Source: Polynucleobacter sp. AP-Kaivos-20-H2 (GTDB lineage: Bacteria; Pseudomonadota; Gammaproteobacteria; Burkholderiales; Burkholderiaceae). From it: a DNA stretch of 64,000 nt. Positions 1 through 10,661 of the stretch are shown here, in pieces. Location: positions 729,737-793,736 of the forward strand of contig NZ_JACVOX010000002.1 in assembly GCF_018882215.1 (NCBI RefSeq), read 5' to 3'. The position numbers and the translations under genes were made by a program. How positions within the stretch are numbered: position 1 is the first letter of the stretch; every line of letters begins with the position of its first letter. The notes under the pieces are model-generated. The model saw nothing but the letters and a program-made list of their open reading frames with translations, ran no database searches and was not told the DNA's origin.

Positions 1-44
1 AGTGCTTCCGCGTAAGGACGTGCAATGGTGGCTAATTCAGCCAT
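1..44 (-). CDS. atpH: ATP synthase F1 delta subunit, N-terminal fragment
   Basis: Only the first 14 codons lie in the window (MAELATIARPYAEA, reading leftward from the ATG at 44-42). The start matches the usual N-terminus of the F1 delta (OSCP) subunit, which links F1 to the b-subunit stalk. One base separates it from the atpF stop codon, so it belongs to the same operon. The rest of the gene lies beyond the left edge. Confidence 0.85.
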   Translation of the reverse strand, partial: MAELATIARPYAEA

Positions 45-45
45 A

Positions 46-516
46 TCAAAGTTCTGCCTTTAGTTGGTCAAGTAATTGGCCATGCGCTTTTGCATCAACT
101 TCGCGACGCAAAATTTGCTCGGCGCCTTTAACAGCGAGAACAGCCACTTCAGCACGCAGAACTTCGCGGGCACGAGTAACTTGCTGGGCTGCGTCTTGTT
201 GCGCTTGAGAAATGATTCGGGCAGCCTCAGCTTGTGCGTTAGCGCGAATTTCTTCGGCTGACATTTGTGCACGTTTTTCAGCTTCGGCAACGCGTTGAAC
301 ACCTTCTTGGCGTGCTTTAGTTAATTCTTGCTCAGCTTCATTGCTTGCCAATGCGAGCGCTTCTTTACCACGCTCGGCAGAGGCTAATCCATCAGCAATT
401 TTGCTTGAACGCTCATCTAACGCCTTAACCAGCGGAGGCCACACGAAGCGTGCAACAACCCACCATAAGACGAAGAAAACGATCATTTGCGCGAATAGGG
501 TCGCGTTCAGATTCAC
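46..516 (-). CDS. atpF: ATP synthase F0 subunit b
   Basis: This 156-residue protein is the peripheral-stalk subunit b of F-type ATP synthase. It has one N-terminal membrane helix (about residues 5-27, rich in F, V and W) followed by a long charged, Ala/Glu/Lys-rich helix typical of the b dimer. It sits between atpE and atpH in the standard operon order. The length matches the family (about 156). Confidence 0.96.
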   Translation of the reverse strand: MNLNATLFAQMIVFFVLWWVVARFVWPPLVKALDERSSKIADGLASAERGKEALALASNEAEQELTKARQEGVQRVAEAEKRAQMSAEEIRANAQAEAARIISQAQQDAAQQVTRAREVLRAEVAVLAVKGAEQILRREVDAKAHGQLLDQLKAEL

Positions 517-579
517 GATATTCCTTTCAGTATTGTTGAGAACAGTTGGATGACCCGTTGGTCATCCACGCCAGAACAA

Positions 580-873
<294 letters not shown>

Positions 874-888
874 TTAAAAATAAAAAAG

Positions 889-1797
<909 letters not shown>

Positions 1798-1813
1798 CTA
1801 TATTTACCACTTG

Positions 1814-2308
1814 TTACCTCCAAAACCACGCTAACAAATAACACTTAAGCGTAGCTAAATAGGTGACAAGCAATGGAATCCATTTCAAATCAGGTTGCTT
1901 TAGGGCAAAGCCAATAAACAGGAGAATGGTTGCTAGGATTTTTAAAAATTCGCCAGAAACCACTGCTGCTAAATATCCACCGGGGCTCGATTTTACATTC
2001 TTTTTCGCGGCTTCTAAGCGCACCAAAAACAACCCGGAGGGCAAAAACCCAATCAAGCCACCCACTAAAGCCGAGTAAGTATAAACGACTCTTTCTGCCG
2101 ACTCAGAAAAAAAATAACAAAAACTAGCAATAATCAGGGTAAGCACCGCCTGACTTGTAACAACGAGCCATCCATTGATTGAAGTAAAGTTCTTAGGCTT
2201 TGCCTTTCGCAAAGCATCCATCTCGGCCTTACTGAGCGCCTTGAATGAATCCTCATCTTGATCGTTCCATTCAACCGCTTTAATAGGGCGCACTTTATTC
2301 AAAACCAA
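1814..2308 (-). CDS. atpI: ATP synthase accessory protein I
   Basis: This 164-residue protein has a charged N-terminus and about four membrane helices (from residue 45 to the end). It lies immediately before atpB, as AtpI does; AtpI is thought to help c-ring assembly. The start is uncertain: the chosen TTG (2308) overlaps the end of parB by 14 bp, and an in-frame GTG at 2293 lies just past the parB stop. The overlap suggests translational coupling to parB. Confidence 0.8.
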   Translation of the reverse strand: MVLNKVRPIKAVEWNDQDEDSFKALSKAEMDALRKAKPKNFTSINGWLVVTSQAVLTLIIASFCYFFSESAERVVYTYSALVGGLIGFLPSGLFLVRLEAAKKNVKSSPGGYLAAVVSGEFLKILATILLFIGFALKQPDLKWIPLLVTYLATLKCYLLAWFWR

Positions 2309-3188
2309 TACCCAACTTTTTTAATAAGGAATCAAGCTCATCAAATTGGCTAAAGCGAATTCTGATCTCTCCGCCACTCCCTTTAAGCTTAAATTCAGTG
2401 CTTAATCCGATTAAGTCAGCTATTTCCTGAGTTAAACGCTGCATGTCTGGGTCCGCACTCGGGGACTTATTCCCAGACTTATTTTTAGACTTTTTGTCAC
2501 CAATCTGACCACCAGCAATCACCAAAGCCGCAGTCATGCGCTCTGCCTCACGGACAGACAGGCCTTGAGCAGAAATTCTTTGAGCTAGGGCAACCTGACT
2601 TGCGCCTGGTAACGGCAAAAGCGCACGGGCATGCCCCATATCGATGTCGCCGGCCAACAGCATGGCTTGCACAGGCTTAGCTAGCTGAGTAAGGCGCAGT
2701 AGATTGGTGATGGCGCTACGAGACTTTCCTACAGCCTTGGCAGCCTGCTCATGAGTAAAACCAAACTCCTCAATCAACCTAGCTAAACCCTGTGATTCTT
2801 CGAGAGGATTCAAATCCTCTCGCTGCATGTTTTCCACCAAGGCCATTGCTGCCGCAGCCTGATCATCAGCGTCAGAGACTAAAACGGGAACCTCTTTTAA
2901 GCCCGCAATTGTTGCCGCACGAAAGCGTCTTTCGCCAGCAATGATTTCGTATTTGCCAGGAGCTACTAGACGAACCAAGAGTGGCTGCATAACACCTTGC
3001 TCGCGAATACTTTCTGCCAACTCTTGCAAAGCACCGGCTTCCATTTTTTGACGCGGCTGATATTTGCCTGCCTGCAAAGCTGTTAATGGCAAACGATTAA
3101 TTTCGGTGGAAGGATTTGCTTGCTGCGTCTTTTCTCCAAGCAAAGCTTCAAGACCTCTACCTAAACCTTTTTTCTTAATGGCAACCAT
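2295..3188 (-). CDS. parB: Chromosome partitioning protein ParB
   Basis: This 297-residue protein is the parS-binding CTPase clamp of the ParABS segregation system. Visible features are the N-terminal ParA-contact stretch (GRGLEALLGE), the nucleotide-binding GERRFRA motif, a helix-turn-helix region (HEQAAKAVGKSRSAITNLLRL region, about residues 145-165) and a C-terminal dimerisation domain. It follows parA by 24 bp. Two perfect parS sites lie nearby at 5152 and 6625. Confidence 0.97.
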   Translation of the reverse strand: MVAIKKKGLGRGLEALLGEKTQQANPSTEINRLPLTALQAGKYQPRQKMEAGALQELAESIREQGVMQPLLVRLVAPGKYEIIAGERRFRAATIAGLKEVPVLVSDADDQAAAAMALVENMQREDLNPLEESQGLARLIEEFGFTHEQAAKAVGKSRSAITNLLRLTQLAKPVQAMLLAGDIDMGHARALLPLPGASQVALAQRISAQGLSVREAERMTAALVIAGGQIGDKKSKNKSGNKSPSADPDMQRLTQEIADLIGLSTEFKLKGSGGEIRIRFSQFDELDSLLKKLGIGFE

Positions 3189-3212
3189 GATCTTTATTGT
3201 TCTTTCTAAAAA

Positions 3213-3983
3213 TTACATGTGCTTGATGCGCTCAACCATCTCGGCACCAAAATCTAAATAGGCTTTTGCGCCACGTGATGATTTATCGAAAGCCACCCCA
3301 GGAAGCCCGTAAGACGGGGCTTCAGCAAGACGTACATTACGCGGAATAATGGTCTTAAATACTTTGTCGCCGAAGTGCTCAAGCAGCTGATCGGAAACTT
3401 GTTGTTGCAAAGTCATGCGCGCATCAAACATGACACGCAATAAACCAATGATGACTAAGTCGGGATTCAAATTTGCATGCACTTGTTTGATGGTGTTTAC
3501 CAAATCGGACAAACCCTCTAACGCAAAGTATTCGCATTGCATTGGCACAATCACACCATTTGCTGCACACAATCCGTTGAGCGTAAGTAAGGACAAAGCG
3601 GGTGGGCAATCAATCAAAATAAAGTCGTAATCGTTCGCTACTTGAGAAAGAGCATCTTTCAAACGTGCTTCGCGTAAATCTAGATCTACCAATTCAATTT
3701 CAGCGCCCGCTAAATCACGATTAGCCGGCAATACGTCATACCCGGAGCTTTCGCAACGCTGCACACATTCTTTAACTGATGTCATACCAATTAATACCTG
3801 ATATATGCTTGCGTTTAAGTCTGCTTTCTCTACTCCTGAGCCCATAGTGGCATTACCCTGAGGATCAAGGTCAACCAACAAAACGCGCTGCTGTAGTCCT
3901 GCTAAACCCGCTGCTAAATTAACGGCGGTAGTGGTCTTACCAACACCACCTTTTTGATTTGCAATACAGAAAATTTTTGCCAT
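3213..3983 (-). CDS. parA: Chromosome partitioning ATPase ParA (Soj)
   Basis: This 256-residue ParA/MinD-family ATPase drives movement of ParB-parS complexes over the nucleoid. The deviant Walker A KGGVGKTTT lies at about residues 11-19. Walker A' (LLVDLDPQGN) and Walker B (FILIDCPP) follow in order. It is in the conserved rsmG-parA-parB arrangement downstream of mnmG. Confidence 0.97.
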   Translation of the reverse strand: MAKIFCIANQKGGVGKTTTAVNLAAGLAGLQQRVLLVDLDPQGNATMGSGVEKADLNASIYQVLIGMTSVKECVQRCESSGYDVLPANRDLAGAEIELVDLDLREARLKDALSQVANDYDFILIDCPPALSLLTLNGLCAANGVIVPMQCEYFALEGLSDLVNTIKQVHANLNPDLVIIGLLRVMFDARMTLQQQVSDQLLEHFGDKVFKTIIPRNVRLAEAPSYGLPGVAFDKSSRGAKAYLDFGAEMVERIKHM

Positions 3984-4001
3984 GGCTACTTTTGGGTTTA
4001 C

Positions 4002-4670
4002 TTAAGAGGTGAGGGTGGATTTTCTCACGGGGGCCAGCACCAAAAGGCGTCGCTCCACCGCTAAATTAGGGATATGAAGGGGCTCATCGGCAACTAAGCA
4101 CCAATGGTCCATGGAAACATCTTTCATTTCGTCGTCAGCGCGCTTGGCCTTCATTGCAAATACCAAGCCATCGGGCTTTAAGAAGGGCAATGACAGCTCT
4201 AAAAAACGTGCGAGATTTGTAAATGCCCGAGAAATGACTGCATCAAATTGTGCTGGTTGTTGCATTGCAGCATCTTCCACCCTCTCACAGAGCACCTCAA
4301 TATTTTTCAGTTTGAGTTTTCCGCGCACATGCTGCAAAAAAGCCGTCTTCTTCCGAATTGCTTCAATCAATGAAAGGCGCCAATCTGGCTGAACAATAGC
4401 AATTGGAATGGCCGGCAACCCGCCCCCTGAACCAAGGTCGGCAATCTTAGGAGATGGGCCCTTTAAGAAGCGTTTCAATACTGGCAAAACTGCAATAGAA
4501 TCAATCAGATGCAGTCGAATAGAATCTTTCTCACCCTCAATTGCCGTGAGATTATGCACCCGGTTCCAGCGTCCCATTTCTTGCAAAAACAGCTCTAAAT
4601 CGGCGATATTGCTTGGACTTAATTCCAGCCCAAGATCCTCAATCCCCAAGGCAAGCAACCCCTCACTCAT
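4002..4670 (-). CDS. rsmG: 16S rRNA (guanine527-N7)-methyltransferase RsmG
   Basis: This 222-residue SAM-dependent methyltransferase modifies G527 of 16S rRNA. The SAM-binding loop [12 protein letters not shown] and the following Rossmann strands are clear, and the family signature [10 protein letters not shown] precedes them. Its start overlaps the end of mnmG by 8 bp, consistent with coupled translation. This is the usual gidA-gidB pair. Confidence 0.96.
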   Translation of the reverse strand: MSEGLLALGIEDLGLELSPSNIADLELFLQEMGRWNRVHNLTAIEGEKDSIRLHLIDSIAVLPVLKRFLKGPSPKIADLGSGGGLPAIPIAIVQPDWRLSLIEAIRKKTAFLQHVRGKLKLKNIEVLCERVEDAAMQQPAQFDAVISRAFTNLARFLELSLPFLKPDGLVFAMKAKRADDEMKDVSMDHWCLVADEPLHIPNLAVERRLLVLAPVRKSTLTS

Positions 4671-6585
4671 GAGTTTCTTGAGTGCGGCCCAAGCCTTTTT
4701 TAAGATGCACTAATAAAAGCGAAAGAGCTGCAGGCGTGACCCCTGAAATCCGGCCAGCCTGACCCAATGTTTCGGGTTTATGCAAATTCAGCTTTTGCTG
4801 GACCTCTTTAGATAAGCCAACAACCTGAGAATAATCTAACGACTCTGATAGGGGGAAAGATTCGTTGTGCTCTTGACGAGCAATTTCTGTCGCCTGACGA
4901 TCAATGTAACCCTGGTATTTAACTGAAATTTCTACCTGATCGCTAATTTGAGACGCCAAGCCAAGATCCTCATCTAAAGTTTCAGGAGCCCACATTCCGC
5001 CACCCAAAGCAGTAATAGCCTCATAAGTAACCCCTGGGCGCCTCAATAACTCGGTTAAGTTGCATTCATGGGACAGGTCTTGACCCAGCAACTGAGAAAC
5101 TAGGGGGGCAGCCTCATGTTTTGGCCCAACCCAAATATCTTGCAAGCGAGATGTTTCACGTGAAACAGCCTCCTGTTTTCTGCAAAACACCTCCCAACGA
5201 TAGTCGTCCACCAATCCAAGCTCGCGCCCAATTGTGGTTAAGCGCATATCTGCATTGTCTTCGCGCAAGCTCAGGCGATATTCTGCTCGGCTTGTAAACA
5301 TGCGGTACGGCTCCTGAACCCCACGGGTAATTAGATCGTCAACTAAAACGCCAATATAGGATTCGCTGCGTTTTGGAAGCCAGGGCTCTCTGCCTTTCGC
5401 TGCCAAGCCAGCATTGATTCCAGCCAGCATACCCTGCGCTGCAGCCTCTTCATAGCCCGTAGTCCCATTAATCTGGCCAGCGAAGTAAAGGCCGCCAATA
5501 GCCCTTGTCTCAAGGCTATGGCGCAATTGGCGTGGATCAAAGAAGTCGTACTCAATTGCGTAGCCAGGGCGGACAATCACCGCAGACTCCATACCCCGAA
5601 TACTGCGGACTAAGTCCCACTGAACATCAAAAGGTAAGCTGGTAGAAATCCCATTAGGGTAAAACTCGTTAGTTGTTAGGCCCTCTGGCTCCAAAAAGAT
5701 CTGGTGGCTATTTCTGGAGGCAAAACGATGAATCTTGTCCTCAATTGAAGGGCAGTAGCGAGGGCCAACCCCTTCAATTACGCCGGTATACATCGGTGAA
5801 CGATCTAAACCGCCTCGAATAATGTCGTGAGTCTTTTCATTTGTATGGGAAATCCAGCAAGGAACCTGCTTGGGGTGCTGCTCTGGTCGCCCCAAATAAG
5901 AAAACACTGGTACAGGATCCAAGTCTCCAGGCTGCTCAAGCATGACTGAAAAGTCGATTGTTCGACCATCAATGCGAGGTGGGGTACCAGTCTTCAATCT
6001 TCCCTGTGGAAGCTCCAACTCTTTTAATCTAGCTGATAAGGAAACTGCGGCAGGATCTCCAGCACGCCCACCGGCATAGTTATTTAAACCAACATGAATC
6101 TTTCCATCTAAGAAAGTACCTGCCGTCAGGACCACTTTTTTAGACTCAAACTCCAAGCCCATTTGGGTAAAAACGCCCTGGACCTGATCACCCTTGACTA
6201 ATAAATCATCCACTGCGGCCTGGAAGATGCTTAAATTAGATTGATTTTCTAGACGGCGACGAATGGCGGCCTTATATAGAACTCGGTCACCCTGAGCGCG
6301 AGTGGCTCGAACAGCAGGGCCCTTACTAGAATTCAAGATACGAAACTGAATGCCAGCCTCATCGGTAGCCGCGGCCATTGCGCCGCCCATGGCATCAATT
6401 TCTTTTACTAGATGACCCTTACCAATCCCGCCGATGGAAGGATTGCAGCTCATGGCGCCCAGGTTTTCAATGCTATGGGTAATTAATAGGGTGTCACATC
6501 CCATGCGCGCCGACGCAAGCGCGGCCTCGGTCCCAGCGTGACCGCCTCCAACCACAATGACATCGAAACTTTTGGAATAACGCAT
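4663..6585 (-). CDS. mnmG: tRNA uridine-34 carboxymethylaminomethyl synthesis protein MnmG
   Basis: This 640-residue FAD protein works with MnmE (encoded at 20925) to install the cmnm5 group at the tRNA wobble uridine. The N-terminal dinucleotide fold [17 protein letters not shown] lies at about residues 12-28. The family motif with [13 protein letters not shown] follows, and a helical C-terminal domain binds MnmE and tRNA. A perfect parS site lies inside the coding region (5152-5167), so that stretch is constrained both as codons and as a ParB site. Confidence 0.97.
   Translation of the reverse strand: MRYSKSFDVIVVGGGHAGTEAALASARMGCDTLLITHSIENLGAMSCNPSIGGIGKGHLVKEIDAMGGAMAAATDEAGIQFRILNSSKGPAVRATRAQGDRVLYKAAIRRRLENQSNLSIFQAAVDDLLVKGDQVQGVFTQMGLEFESKKVVLTAGTFLDGKIHVGLNNYAGGRAGDPAAVSLSARLKELELPQGRLKTGTPPRIDGRTIDFSVMLEQPGDLDPVPVFSYLGRPEQHPKQVPCWISHTNEKTHDIIRGGLDRSPMYTGVIEGVGPRYCPSIEDKIHRFASRNSHQIFLEPEGLTTNEFYPNGISTSLPFDVQWDLVRSIRGMESAVIVRPGYAIEYDFFDPRQLRHSLETRAIGGLYFAGQINGTTGYEEAAAQGMLAGINAGLAAKGREPWLPKRSESYIGVLVDDLITRGVQEPYRMFTSRAEYRLSLREDNADMRLTTIGRELGLVDDYRWEVFCRKQEAVSRETSRLQDIWVGPKHEAAPLVSQLLGQDLSHECNLTELLRRPGVTYEAITALGGGMWAPETLDEDLGLASQISDQVEISVKYQGYIDRQATEIARQEHNESFPLSESLDYSQVVGLSKEVQQKLNLHKPETLGQAGRISGVTPAALSLLLVHLKKGLGRTQETHE
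5152..5167. promoter_or_regulatory. parS site inside mnmG
   Basis: TGTTTCACGTGAAACA is a perfect 16-bp palindrome matching the conserved bacterial parS motif bound by ParB. parB lies about 2 kb away. The site falls within the mnmG reading frame. Confidence 0.9.
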
Positions 6586-6624
6586 GATTTGCCTCAGATA
6601 GGGCGATGATCATAGCATTTTGTT

Positions 6625-6640
6625 TGTTTCACGTGAAACA
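6625..6640. promoter_or_regulatory. parS site upstream of mnmG
   Basis: This is a second exact copy of TGTTTCACGTGAAACA, 40 bp upstream of the mnmG start and 1.46 kb from the intragenic copy. Because it lies in the probable mnmG promoter region, ParB binding could also affect transcription of mnmG-rsmG-parAB; that effect is inferred. Confidence 0.9.
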
Positions 6641-6691
6641 AAAGATTAAAAATTCCTAGAAAAACAATGGGCAGTTTTCTAAGTAATTGAT

Positions 6692-7441
6692 TTAATTAAT
6701 GAAATAAGCATTCCAGGCTGACTTCAATATCAGCACACTAACAATGACCAAAAAGGCCTTTCTGACAAAGGCGCTGCCATGCTTAATTGCCAATCGACTG
6801 CCAAACTGACTACCAACAACATTAGCAATCATCATTGCAAACCCAAGAGGCCAATTAATTTGACCAAGGCTAGCCAACATCAAAATAGCCGCTAAGTTTG
6901 TTGCTACATTTACCAATTTCGTTGCCGCAGACGCATGAAGAAAATCAAAACCAAAAAAACGCACGAAACCAAACAACAAAAAACTGCCGGTGCCGGGACC
7001 AAAAAAGCCGTCATAAAAACCAATTGTTAAACCAAGAGCAACGCCCTTGATCTGTTGAAAGCGCCCAAGAATTTTCGGTAAGTGGGCCTCTCCAAGCGAT
7101 GGCTGAAACCAGGTGTACAGCAACAGAAATAACAAAACAAACGGCAAAGCTTTACGCAACAGCTCCGCTGGAAAATTGCTCACTGCATTTGCACCCAAAA
7201 GAGAGCCAACAAAACCTGCAACGATTGCTGGCAAAACAATTGCCCAAGGTAAAGAAACATGGCCCAAAAATTTACGCGCTGCATTAAAGGTCCCGCCAAC
7301 CGCGGCAACCTTATTCGTCGCCAGCAAAGTTGCAGGCGGAACATTGGGGTAAGTAGCAAAAAGGGCCGGCACCTGAATCAAGCCGCCGCCTCCGGCTACA
7401 GCATCAACCAGCCCAGCAAAGAAAGCCATTGCCAAAAGCAA
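6692..7441 (-). CDS. TSUP-family permease (YfcA/TauE-like)
   Basis: This integral membrane protein of about 249 residues belongs to the TSUP family (formerly DUF81), whose members export or import sulfur compounds or organic anions. The family-typical glycine-rich segment DAVAGGGGLIQVPAL lies near the N-terminus, and a second glycine-rich loop (YDGFFGPGTGSFLL) opens the second half. Start is uncertain: the chosen TTG (7441) begins MLLAMAFF, and no ATG or GTG is in frame before an upstream stop. The substrate cannot be told from sequence. Confidence 0.85.
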   Translation of the reverse strand: MLLAMAFFAGLVDAVAGGGGLIQVPALFATYPNVPPATLLATNKVAAVGGTFNAARKFLGHVSLPWAIVLPAIVAGFVGSLLGANAVSNFPAELLRKALPFVLLFLLLYTWFQPSLGEAHLPKILGRFQQIKGVALGLTIGFYDGFFGPGTGSFLLFGFVRFFGFDFLHASAATKLVNVATNLAAILMLASLGQINWPLGFAMMIANVVGSQFGSRLAIKHGSAFVRKAFLVIVSVLILKSAWNAYFIN

Positions 7442-7490
7442 TGGCCATATGAAAATTGAAAATTCGATGAGAGTCTCTTTTAATTAAATG

Positions 7491-7512
7491 AGTGCGGCGA
7501 GAGCGCCGCACT
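7491..7512 (-). terminator. Hairpin downstream of livM
   Basis: AGTGCGGCG, a 4-base loop AGAG, then CGCCGCACT form a perfect 9-bp GC-rich stem 32 bp past the livM stop and upstream of the TSUP gene. No clean T-tract follows on the minus strand, so it may be an mRNA 3'-end stabiliser rather than a strong intrinsic terminator. Confidence 0.5.
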
Positions 7513-7544
7513 AAAAATCAAATAATAAAAGGAAAAACAAAAAC

Positions 7545-8474
7545 TCAGTTTTTGTTTTTATAGTACGCAGCAATCTCGCCAACAACGCCACGACGAAATG
7601 CTAAAACACAAATGACAAAAATGAAGCCGGTTGCAATTGTGCTCCATGAGCCAATGTTGGCAAGGTAGTTTTGCAAACCAACCACAATTCCTGCGCCAAC
7701 CACTGGGCCCAGAATGGTTCCCATGCCACCAAGCAAAGTCATCAACACAACCTCGCCGGACATGTGCCAGTGAACATCGGTCAGTGTTGCCAACTGGAAC
7801 ACCAAAGATTTCATGGATCCAGCCAAACCAGATAATGCGGCGGAAAGCACAAAAGACATCAACTTAAAACGATCAACGTCATAACCCAAGGAAATTGCAC
7901 GAGGCTCATTCTCACGAATTGCCTTAAGAACCTGACCAAACGGGGAGTGCACTGCGCGCATGATGACGGCAAAGCCAAATAAAAAAACTGCTAAAACAAA
8001 GTAATACATTGCAACGTCATCTTTTAGGTCAATCAAGCCAAATAACATGCCGCGCGGGACGCCCTGTATTCCATCTTCACCGCCTGTAAATGGAAGCTGA
8101 ACAGCTAAAAAGTAAACCATTTGCGAAAGGGCCAAAGTCACCATCGCAAAGTAAATACCTTGTCTGCGAATAGCCAACGATCCAATTAAGAATCCCAGAA
8201 CACCAGAGCCAACAACGCCCAACACAACTCCTAACTCAGGGGAGAGGCCCGCCTCTTTGCAGAAGTAAGCGGTAATGTAAGCGGCAGTTCCAAAAAATGC
8301 TGCGTGACCAAAAGATAGAAGCCCAGTAAAACCCAAAAGCAAATTAAATGCGCATGCAAAAAGAGCAAAACACAACACCTTCATTGCAAACACGAGATAA
8401 ATAAAATCTTGGAACGGCAATAACAGGGCAATTAAAACCAAGATGCCGTAAAGCAATTTTGTTTTTGGATTCAT
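7545..8474 (-). CDS. livM: Branched-chain amino-acid ABC transporter permease LivM
   Basis: This 309-residue inner-membrane permease with many hydrophobic helices is the second membrane subunit of a high-affinity branched-chain (or related) amino-acid importer. The family motif LLGFTGLLSFGHAAFFG is near residue 50, and the ATPase-contacting loop KAIRENEPRAISLGYDV lies in the C-terminal half. It is 2 bp downstream of livH. Confidence 0.94.
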   Translation of the reverse strand: MNPKTKLLYGILVLIALLLPFQDFIYLVFAMKVLCFALFACAFNLLLGFTGLLSFGHAAFFGTAAYITAYFCKEAGLSPELGVVLGVVGSGVLGFLIGSLAIRRQGIYFAMVTLALSQMVYFLAVQLPFTGGEDGIQGVPRGMLFGLIDLKDDVAMYYFVLAVFLFGFAVIMRAVHSPFGQVLKAIRENEPRAISLGYDVDRFKLMSFVLSAALSGLAGSMKSLVFQLATLTDVHWHMSGEVVLMTLLGGMGTILGPVVGAGIVVGLQNYLANIGSWSTIATGFIFVICVLAFRRGVVGEIAAYYKNKN

Positions 8475-8476
8475 GC

Positions 8477-9397
8477 TTATTTCTCCCGCCCAAACAGTCC
8501 AGCAGGACGAATCAAAAGAACAATTGCCATGATCACAAAAATCACAACGCCGGAGGCCTCTGGATAAAAGACCTTAGTCAGGCCCTCAACTAGACCCAAG
8601 CCCAAACCAGTAAGGATGGCACCCATGATCGAGCCCATGCCACCAATCACTACCACCGCAAACACAACAATAATGAGGTTGGAGCCCATCAACGGGTTCA
8701 CCTGGAAAATAGGGGCCGCCAATACACCAGCGAAACCCGCTAGACCAACGCCATAGGCGTAGGCCAAAGAAATCATCAGCGGGACATTGATACCAAAGGC
8801 TTGTAGTAATTTAGGGTTTTCAGTTCCAGCGCGCAAATAGGCACCCAACTTTGTTCTCTCAATCACATACCAAGTTGAGAAACAAACTACCAAAGAGATA
8901 ACAACTACCCATACACGATACTTTGGCAAGATGATGCCAAGCGACTCTAATGGGATTGCCCCCTGCAATATCTCTGGGGCTGGATAGCTCTCTCCAGAAA
9001 TGCCGTACCAGTGACGGAACATACCCTCAATAATGAGAGCCAAACCAAAAGTCAGTAACAAGCCATATAGGTGATCAAGGTGGTACAGGCGGCGCAACAT
9101 TGTGCGCTCCAGAATTAAGCCGAAACCAGCCAGAACCAATGGCACAACAATCAGAGCAAACCAATAATTAATAGATAAGTCAGGGAAGCCAAGCCATTGG
9201 CTAATCTGGGTTAAACCAATCCAGGCCACAAAAGCACCCATAGTGTATTGGGCGCCATGTGCAAAATTAATGATGTTGAGAAGGCCAAAAATAATGGCCA
9301 ATCCCAAACTCAATATGGCATAGAAAGAGCCATTAATAAGACCCACCAAGAGCTGGGCTACCAGCCCTTGAGGGGTAATTCCGAGAAGTTCAAACAT
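8477..9397 (-). CDS. livH: Branched-chain amino-acid ABC transporter permease LivH
   Basis: This 306-residue permease starts with the typical LivH N-terminus (LLVGLINGSFYAILSLGLAI, then IFGLLNIINFAHGAQYTMGA). It pairs with LivM to form the transmembrane pore. It lies between the binding-protein gene and livM in an uninterrupted minus-strand operon. Confidence 0.94.
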   Translation of the reverse strand: MFELLGITPQGLVAQLLVGLINGSFYAILSLGLAIIFGLLNIINFAHGAQYTMGAFVAWIGLTQISQWLGFPDLSINYWFALIVVPLVLAGFGLILERTMLRRLYHLDHLYGLLLTFGLALIIEGMFRHWYGISGESYPAPEILQGAIPLESLGIILPKYRVWVVVISLVVCFSTWYVIERTKLGAYLRAGTENPKLLQAFGINVPLMISLAYAYGVGLAGFAGVLAAPIFQVNPLMGSNLIIVVFAVVVIGGMGSIMGAILTGLGLGLVEGLTKVFYPEASGVVIFVIMAIVLLIRPAGLFGREK

Positions 9398-9415
9398 TCT
9401 TGATTTCTAAATTTC

Positions 9416-10639
9416 TTACTTATTAACTAACTTGCACTTTGATTGCGAAAGCGGCAAGGTTGCTTCAGCAGCAGGGATGGTCGCGCGCACATTGTAGTAA
9501 TCCCACGGGCTCTTAGAGTCAGCCGGTTTCTTCACTTCCAACAAATACATGTCATGCTCAAACTTGCCATCCGCACGAATCTTGCCTTTGAAGAGGCCGT
9601 CATCGATGTTGGTTGATTTAAGCGCCTTCATTACAGCCTGTGTATCGTCTGTGCCAGCTTTTTGAACCGCATTCAAATAAGCAAGAACGGATGAGTAAAC
9701 ACCGGCTTGAACCATGGTTGGCATACGCTTGTGTTGCAAAATAAAGCGTTTGGAGAATGCGCGGGTCTTGTCATCCTTGTCCCAATAGAATCCTTCTGTA
9801 AGGTACATGCCTTGTGCGGCAGGCAGGCCCAAAGAATGCACGTCGGAGATAAACATCAACAAAGGAACAACCGTTTGTTTTTTGTTGATACCAAACTCAG
9901 AGGCTTGCTTAACGGTGTTGATAGTATCTTGACCAGCATTTGCCAAAGCAACTACGTCCGCACCACTAGCTTGCGCCTTTAAAAGGTATGAAGAGAAATC
10001 GCTATTAGGGAAAGGGTGTTTGCTAGTGCCCAAAACTTTACCGCCATTAGCAGTCACAACAGCCGTCGCATCTTTCTCAAGAGCAGCACCGAAAGCATAG
10101 TCGGCAGTAATAAAGTACCAATTCTTTTTACCCTGTTTTACAACTGCCTTACCTGTGCCATTAGATAGTGCATATGTGTCATAAGCCCAATGCACATTGT
10201 TTGGCGTACATTTTTCATTGGTAATAGTTAAGGAGCCTGCGCCAGAAACCAAAGTAATCTTGTTCTTTTGCTCTGCTACTTCCATCACAGCCAAGGCAAC
10301 GTTGGTTGAAACTAATTCAACAATCACATCCACGCCGTCTTTGTCGTACCATTCGCGCGCTTTGTTTGCTGCAATATCGGCCTTGTTTTGGTGATCAGCA
10401 CTAACAAGTTCAATCTTTTTTCCAATTACAGTACCGTCTTTGGAAAAATCAGCAATTGCCATTTTTGCAGCAATCACTGCACCGGGGCCAGCCAAATCAG
10501 AATAGGTTGATGAAAGGTCGGTTAATACACCAATCTTTACAACGTCGCCACTTACCTTAGATCCACTTTGTGCAAATGCTGGGTTTGAACCAAATATGGT
10601 CGCCGCAACCAGACATGCGGTTATTTGCTTTAACTTCAT
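9416..10639 (-). CDS. Periplasmic amino-acid-binding protein of the Liv-type ABC transporter
   Basis: This 407-residue periplasmic-binding protein (type 1 fold, LivK-like) has a clear signal peptide (residues 1-23, ending NPAFA) and the opening motif VVKIGVLTDLSSTYSDLAGPG. The ligand is probably a branched-chain or hydrophobic amino acid, but family members also bind amides, urea or aromatic compounds. It lies between livF and livH in the operon. Confidence 0.9.
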   Translation of the reverse strand: MKLKQITACLVAATIFGSNPAFAQSGSKVSGDVVKIGVLTDLSSTYSDLAGPGAVIAAKMAIADFSKDGTVIGKKIELVSADHQNKADIAANKAREWYDKDGVDVIVELVSTNVALAVMEVAEQKNKITLVSGAGSLTITNEKCTPNNVHWAYDTYALSNGTGKAVVKQGKKNWYFITADYAFGAALEKDATAVVTANGGKVLGTSKHPFPNSDFSSYLLKAQASGADVVALANAGQDTINTVKQASEFGINKKQTVVPLLMFISDVHSLGLPAAQGMYLTEGFYWDKDDKTRAFSKRFILQHKRMPTMVQAGVYSSVLAYLNAVQKAGTDDTQAVMKALKSTNIDDGLFKGKIRADGKFEHDMYLLEVKKPADSKSPWDYYNVRATIPAAEATLPLSQSKCKLVNK

Positions 10640-10661
10640 TACCGTCTCCTATAGAAATCCA

